The notes under the pieces: generated by a model
Databases searched by the model: none
What the model saw: only the letters and a program-made list of their open reading frames with translations
What the model was told of the DNA's origin: nothing
Origin: JBIIJL01 sp044233795
GTDB taxonomy: Bacteria; Pseudomonadota; Gammaproteobacteria; Legionellales; Legionellaceae
Direction: 5' to 3'
Length of the DNA stretch: 8,717 bases
Assembly (NCBI GenBank): GCA_044233795.1
Contig: JBIIJL010000077.1
Location: forward strand, 1 to 8,717
Position numbers and translations under genes: made by a program
Shown: piece by piece, positions 7,085 through 8,717 of the stretch
How the letters are laid out: the number at the start of each line of letters is the position of its first letter
Position numbering within the stretch: position 1 is the stretch's first letter

Positions 7085-8416
7085 TCAATCAACCCCAGTC
7101 AACACGTTTTGCCGCCCTCCAAAACTTATCACATCCAAAGGCAAGGGTAGTTGATTGCTCAACGACCAACTCAACCCGCGATTGGTAGAGGTATAGCTTA
7201 ATGGATACAGGTTATTGTCTTGGGTTAAATAGTAGCCAACAGCGCTACAATAGAGCCCTGAACTATCGCAAGTAATGCCGCGCAAACCACTTTTTCGCCC
7301 ACCATTCCCTGCAACATCAATTGGTAGTTGAAGGGTTGTGCCCAATACCCAATTGAGCGAAGCATTAGACGTCGTATAGGTGATCGGCAAAAAGTTATTG
7401 CTCATGTTAAGATAATAACCCACTGCCACGCATTGATTCCCACCATTATTACAATGTATCCCACTCAGGAAACTTTGTTGCACACCATTAGAAACCACAT
7501 CAGCAGGAAGGGGTAAGACGGCATTCAATGACCAGCTCACACCACCATTCTTGGACGTAAAGCTCAATGGTACAACATCATTACTGGTGTTGCGGTAATA
7601 GCCTATGGCATTACAAACTTGGCCTTGGGTGTCACATGCAATACCCTGAAGCACTGATGTTTGCGCGCCATTAGATGCCACATTACTTGGCAAAGGCAGT
7701 GGATTGCTCAACGACCAACTTGCCCCACCATTGTCCGACGTATAACTTAAAGGCACGATATTACTGGCCGTGGTAAGATAAAACCCAACAGCATTACAAA
7801 TCAGACCTGTATTATCACAAGTCACGCTGTTAAGCTCTGTATTCAAACCTTGTGCTGCTGCATTCACAGGAATAGGCAATGACGTGCTCAACAACCAACT
7901 ACCTCCCCCATTGACTGAATAATAACTCAGCGGTGCAAGACTGCTGTGATTATTTCGATAGAAACCAACTGCCGTGCAACGAGCACCAGTGCCATTGCAA
8001 CTGACCCCCATTAATTGGCTATTTTGCAGCCCTGAAAGCGAAACGTCCTTCGGCAAAGTCAACAACCCTGCCACAATCCAACTCGCCCCACCATCGGTTG
8101 TATAATAGCTCAAAGGAGCATAAGAGTTACTTGCCGTTAAGTAATAACCAACAGCCGAACAAACAAGCCCTGAACTATTGCAACTTGAGCTTTGTAAAGC
8201 GCTATTTTTAGCACCATTTTGTATCACGTTGAAAGGATCTGGGAAAACTGCCGTCAAAGACCAGTTTGCCCCAGCATCTGTAGAATAAAAGCCTAACGGT
8301 AAAATATTGTTGCCCACATTACGATAAAACCCAACGGCTGTCGTTTGAAGAGCATCAGATGCGACGATTTCCATAAAAAACAAAATAAAACCCGCGATCC
8401 CTCGTCGCTTATTCAT
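7085..8416 (-). CDS. Secreted protein of seven Asp-box (BNR-like) repeats
   Basis: The protein has 443 residues. The start MNKRRGIAGFILFFM looks like a Sec signal peptide with cleavage near residue 22, though a Glu interrupts the hydrophobic core. The rest is seven repeats of 60-61 residues, with AVGFY/AVGYY-type strands at 27, 88, 149, 209, 270, 331 and 392. Each then has PLSY, an Asp-box-like S-x-D/N-x-G-x-x-W (W52, W113, W174, W234, W295, W356, W417), LPLP-x-DV and L-x-G-I-x-C. Six repeat junctions carry C-x6-C, and no other cysteines exist. Asp boxes are typical of beta-propellers such as sialidases, but the sialidase FRIP motif and arginine triad are absent, so I do not call it an enzyme. 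A seven-bladed extracytoplasmic propeller that binds glycan or protein is the best guess. The ATG at 8416 follows AAGGA at 10 bases; an in-frame TGA just upstream excludes earlier starts. Confidence 0.85.
   Translation of the reverse strand: MNKRRGIAGFILFFMEIVASDALQTTAVGFYRNVGNNILPLGFYSTDAGANWSLTAVFPDPFNVIQNGAKNSALQSSSCNSSGLVCSAVGYYLTASNSYAPLSYYTTDGGASWIVAGLLTLPKDVSLSGLQNSQLMGVSCNGTGARCTAVGFYRNNHSSLAPLSYYSVNGGGSWLLSTSLPIPVNAAAQGLNTELNSVTCDNTGLICNAVGFYLTTASNIVPLSYTSDNGGASWSLSNPLPLPSNVASNGAQTSVLQGIACDTQGQVCNAIGYYRNTSNDVVPLSFTSKNGGVSWSLNAVLPLPADVVSNGVQQSFLSGIHCNNGGNQCVAVGYYLNMSNNFLPITYTTSNASLNWVLGTTLQLPIDVAGNGGRKSGLRGITCDSSGLYCSAVGYYLTQDNNLYPLSYTSTNRGLSWSLSNQLPLPLDVISFGGRQNVLTGVD
7153..7171. repeat. 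19-bp direct repeat, copy in repeat 7
   Basis: The 19 bases beginning GATTGCTCAACGACC are identical to 7702-7720. Both encode SWSLSN at the same place in repeats 7 and 4. Identity at every synonymous position suggests recent duplication or gene conversion between these two units. Confidence 0.75.
7702..7720. repeat. 19-bp direct repeat, copy in repeat 4
   Basis: This is the identical partner of 7153-7171, 549 bases away, equal to three repeat periods. It encodes residues 233-238 of the secreted repeat protein. Confidence 0.75.
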
Positions 8417-8447
8417 ATTCCATCAATCCTTGATCACATTAAACGGC

Positions 8448-8477
8448 ATCTTACCGATCAACCGATTCCTTTAACAA
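8448..8477 (-). promoter_or_regulatory. Candidate promoter for the repeat-protein gene
   Basis: On the minus strand TTGTTA (8472-8477) and TAAGAT (8448-8453) each match 4 of 6 consensus bases and are 18 bases apart. The start of transcription would be near 8441, about 25 bases before the ATG. It is the best pair I can find in the 101-base gap, but not a strong one. Confidence 0.3.
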
Positions 8478-8489
8478 AGCTTAGCAGCT

Positions 8490-8509
8490 CTACTTGAGAT
8501 ATCAAATAG
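8490..8509. repeat. Near-perfect inverted repeat downstream of the small ORF
   Basis: CTACTTGA and TCAAATAG flank a 4-base GATA centre and make an 8-bp stem with one G-U wobble. It starts 8 bases after the stop of the small ORF and precedes the candidate promoter of the repeat gene. The stem is AT-rich and no T run follows on the minus strand, so a terminator is unlikely. An operator-like site or chance are both possible. Confidence 0.3.
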
Positions 8510-8517
8510 GTATAAAT

Positions 8518-8715
8518 TTAAGCATTTTTGGATTTTCCGGGTTGATCAGTGTCAGCAACGTCTTTAGCTTGCTTGTTTTGTTTTTGGCGCTGATCTATTT
8601 TACCAAGGCCGTGTCCAATCACAGTCGCTGAAACAATGTATGGGACAACCGCTTCTACGATATTTCTTACTTTCTTTACGCCCTTAAAAAATCGACTTGG
8701 CATATATTCCCCCAT
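8518..8715 (-). CDS. Small cationic protein with one hydrophobic segment, unrecognised
   Basis: This frame encodes up to 65 residues and I recognise no family. Residues 8-17 are basic (RFFKGVKKVR). Residues 19-38 are hydrophobic with Gly and a central Pro (IVEAVVPYIVSATVIGHGLG). The last 27 residues are a charged, Lys/Gln/Asp-rich tail ending PGKSKNA. It could be a single-pass membrane peptide with a cytoplasmic tail or a membrane-active peptide. There are two possible starts: the ATG at 8715, whose ribosome site would lie off the window, and the ATG at 8703 (61 residues), which has GGGGGA five bases before it and looks better. The frame may also continue past the edge. It lies 101 bases before the repeat-protein gene on the same strand, but the gap and possible promoter argue against tight coupling. 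Confidence 0.55.
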   Translation of the reverse strand: MGEYMPSRFFKGVKKVRNIVEAVVPYIVSATVIGHGLGKIDQRQKQNKQAKDVADTDQPGKSKNA

Positions 8716-8717
8716 GA

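Larger units (their letters stand above)
7088..8344 (-). repeat. Seven tandem ~183-bp coding repeats
   Basis: The repeat array fills residues 25-443 of the secreted protein at a period of 60-61 codons (six spacings: 61, 61, 60, 61, 61, 61). Repeats 2-5 and 7 are the most alike. Repeat 1 lacks the cysteine pair, and repeat 6 has lost the Gly of the Asp box (TSNASLNW). The last repeat ends LTGVD, one residue short of where the next Cys would fall, so the array ends cleanly on a repeat boundary. Confidence 0.85.

Noticed and set aside
7051..7086. GATGAT...ATCATC inverted repeat as terminator of the repeat-protein gene
   Set aside because: The stem is only 6 bp with a 24-base loop and no T run follows on the minus strand.
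7088..8344. CRISPR array reading of the regular repeats
   Set aside because: The ~183-bp periodicity is in-frame protein repetition with diverged DNA, not short identical repeats with unique spacers.
7085..8416. Sialidase enzyme call for the Asp-box protein
   Set aside because: Asp boxes are structural and occur in many propellers. The FRIP motif, arginine triad and nucleophile Tyr/Glu pair cannot be identified.

Overview
The window reads as ordinary chromosome of a gammaproteobacterium of moderate-to-low GC. The valyl-tRNA synthetase is very close in layout to the enterobacterial enzyme, and the mix of an OPT peptide transporter with a secreted repeat protein would suit a Legionella/Coxiella-type organism. 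The genus is inference; nothing in the sequence fixes it.

Layout. Positions 1-120 hold what is probably the tail of an upstream + strand gene, followed by a clear hairpin-plus-T-run terminator (132-172). A likely promoter that overlaps the terminator then drives valS (211-2979, +). valS converges on a minus-strand block, with only 39 bases between the two stops and no visible terminator. Read in its own direction (right to left), that block holds: a small cationic protein at the window edge (8715-8518), a secreted protein made of seven ~61-residue Asp-box repeats (8416-7085), a short-chain dehydrogenase/reductase (7016-6252), imidazolonepropionase hutI (6244-5024) and an OPT-family peptide transporter (5019-3019).

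The last three genes look like one operon. The gaps are 7 and 4 bases, each downstream Shine-Dalgarno sequence lies in or against the end of the preceding gene, and the only plausible promoter is upstream of the reductase. HutI does the third step of histidine breakdown and the transporter could bring in peptides as amino-acid source, so the set suggests use of peptide-derived amino acids. No hutH, hutU or hutG is visible here. The reductase resembles the YueD/sepiapterin reductase-like branch of the SDR family; its substrate is unknown.

The two most interesting items are the seven-repeat secreted protein (a likely seven-bladed propeller in which all twelve cysteines fall in C-x6-C pairs) and a perfect 9-bp inverted repeat in the last codons of the reductase gene, just before the hutI ribosome binding site. 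There is no rRNA, tRNA, CRISPR array, insertion sequence or long empty stretch; the largest gap between genes is about 100 bases.
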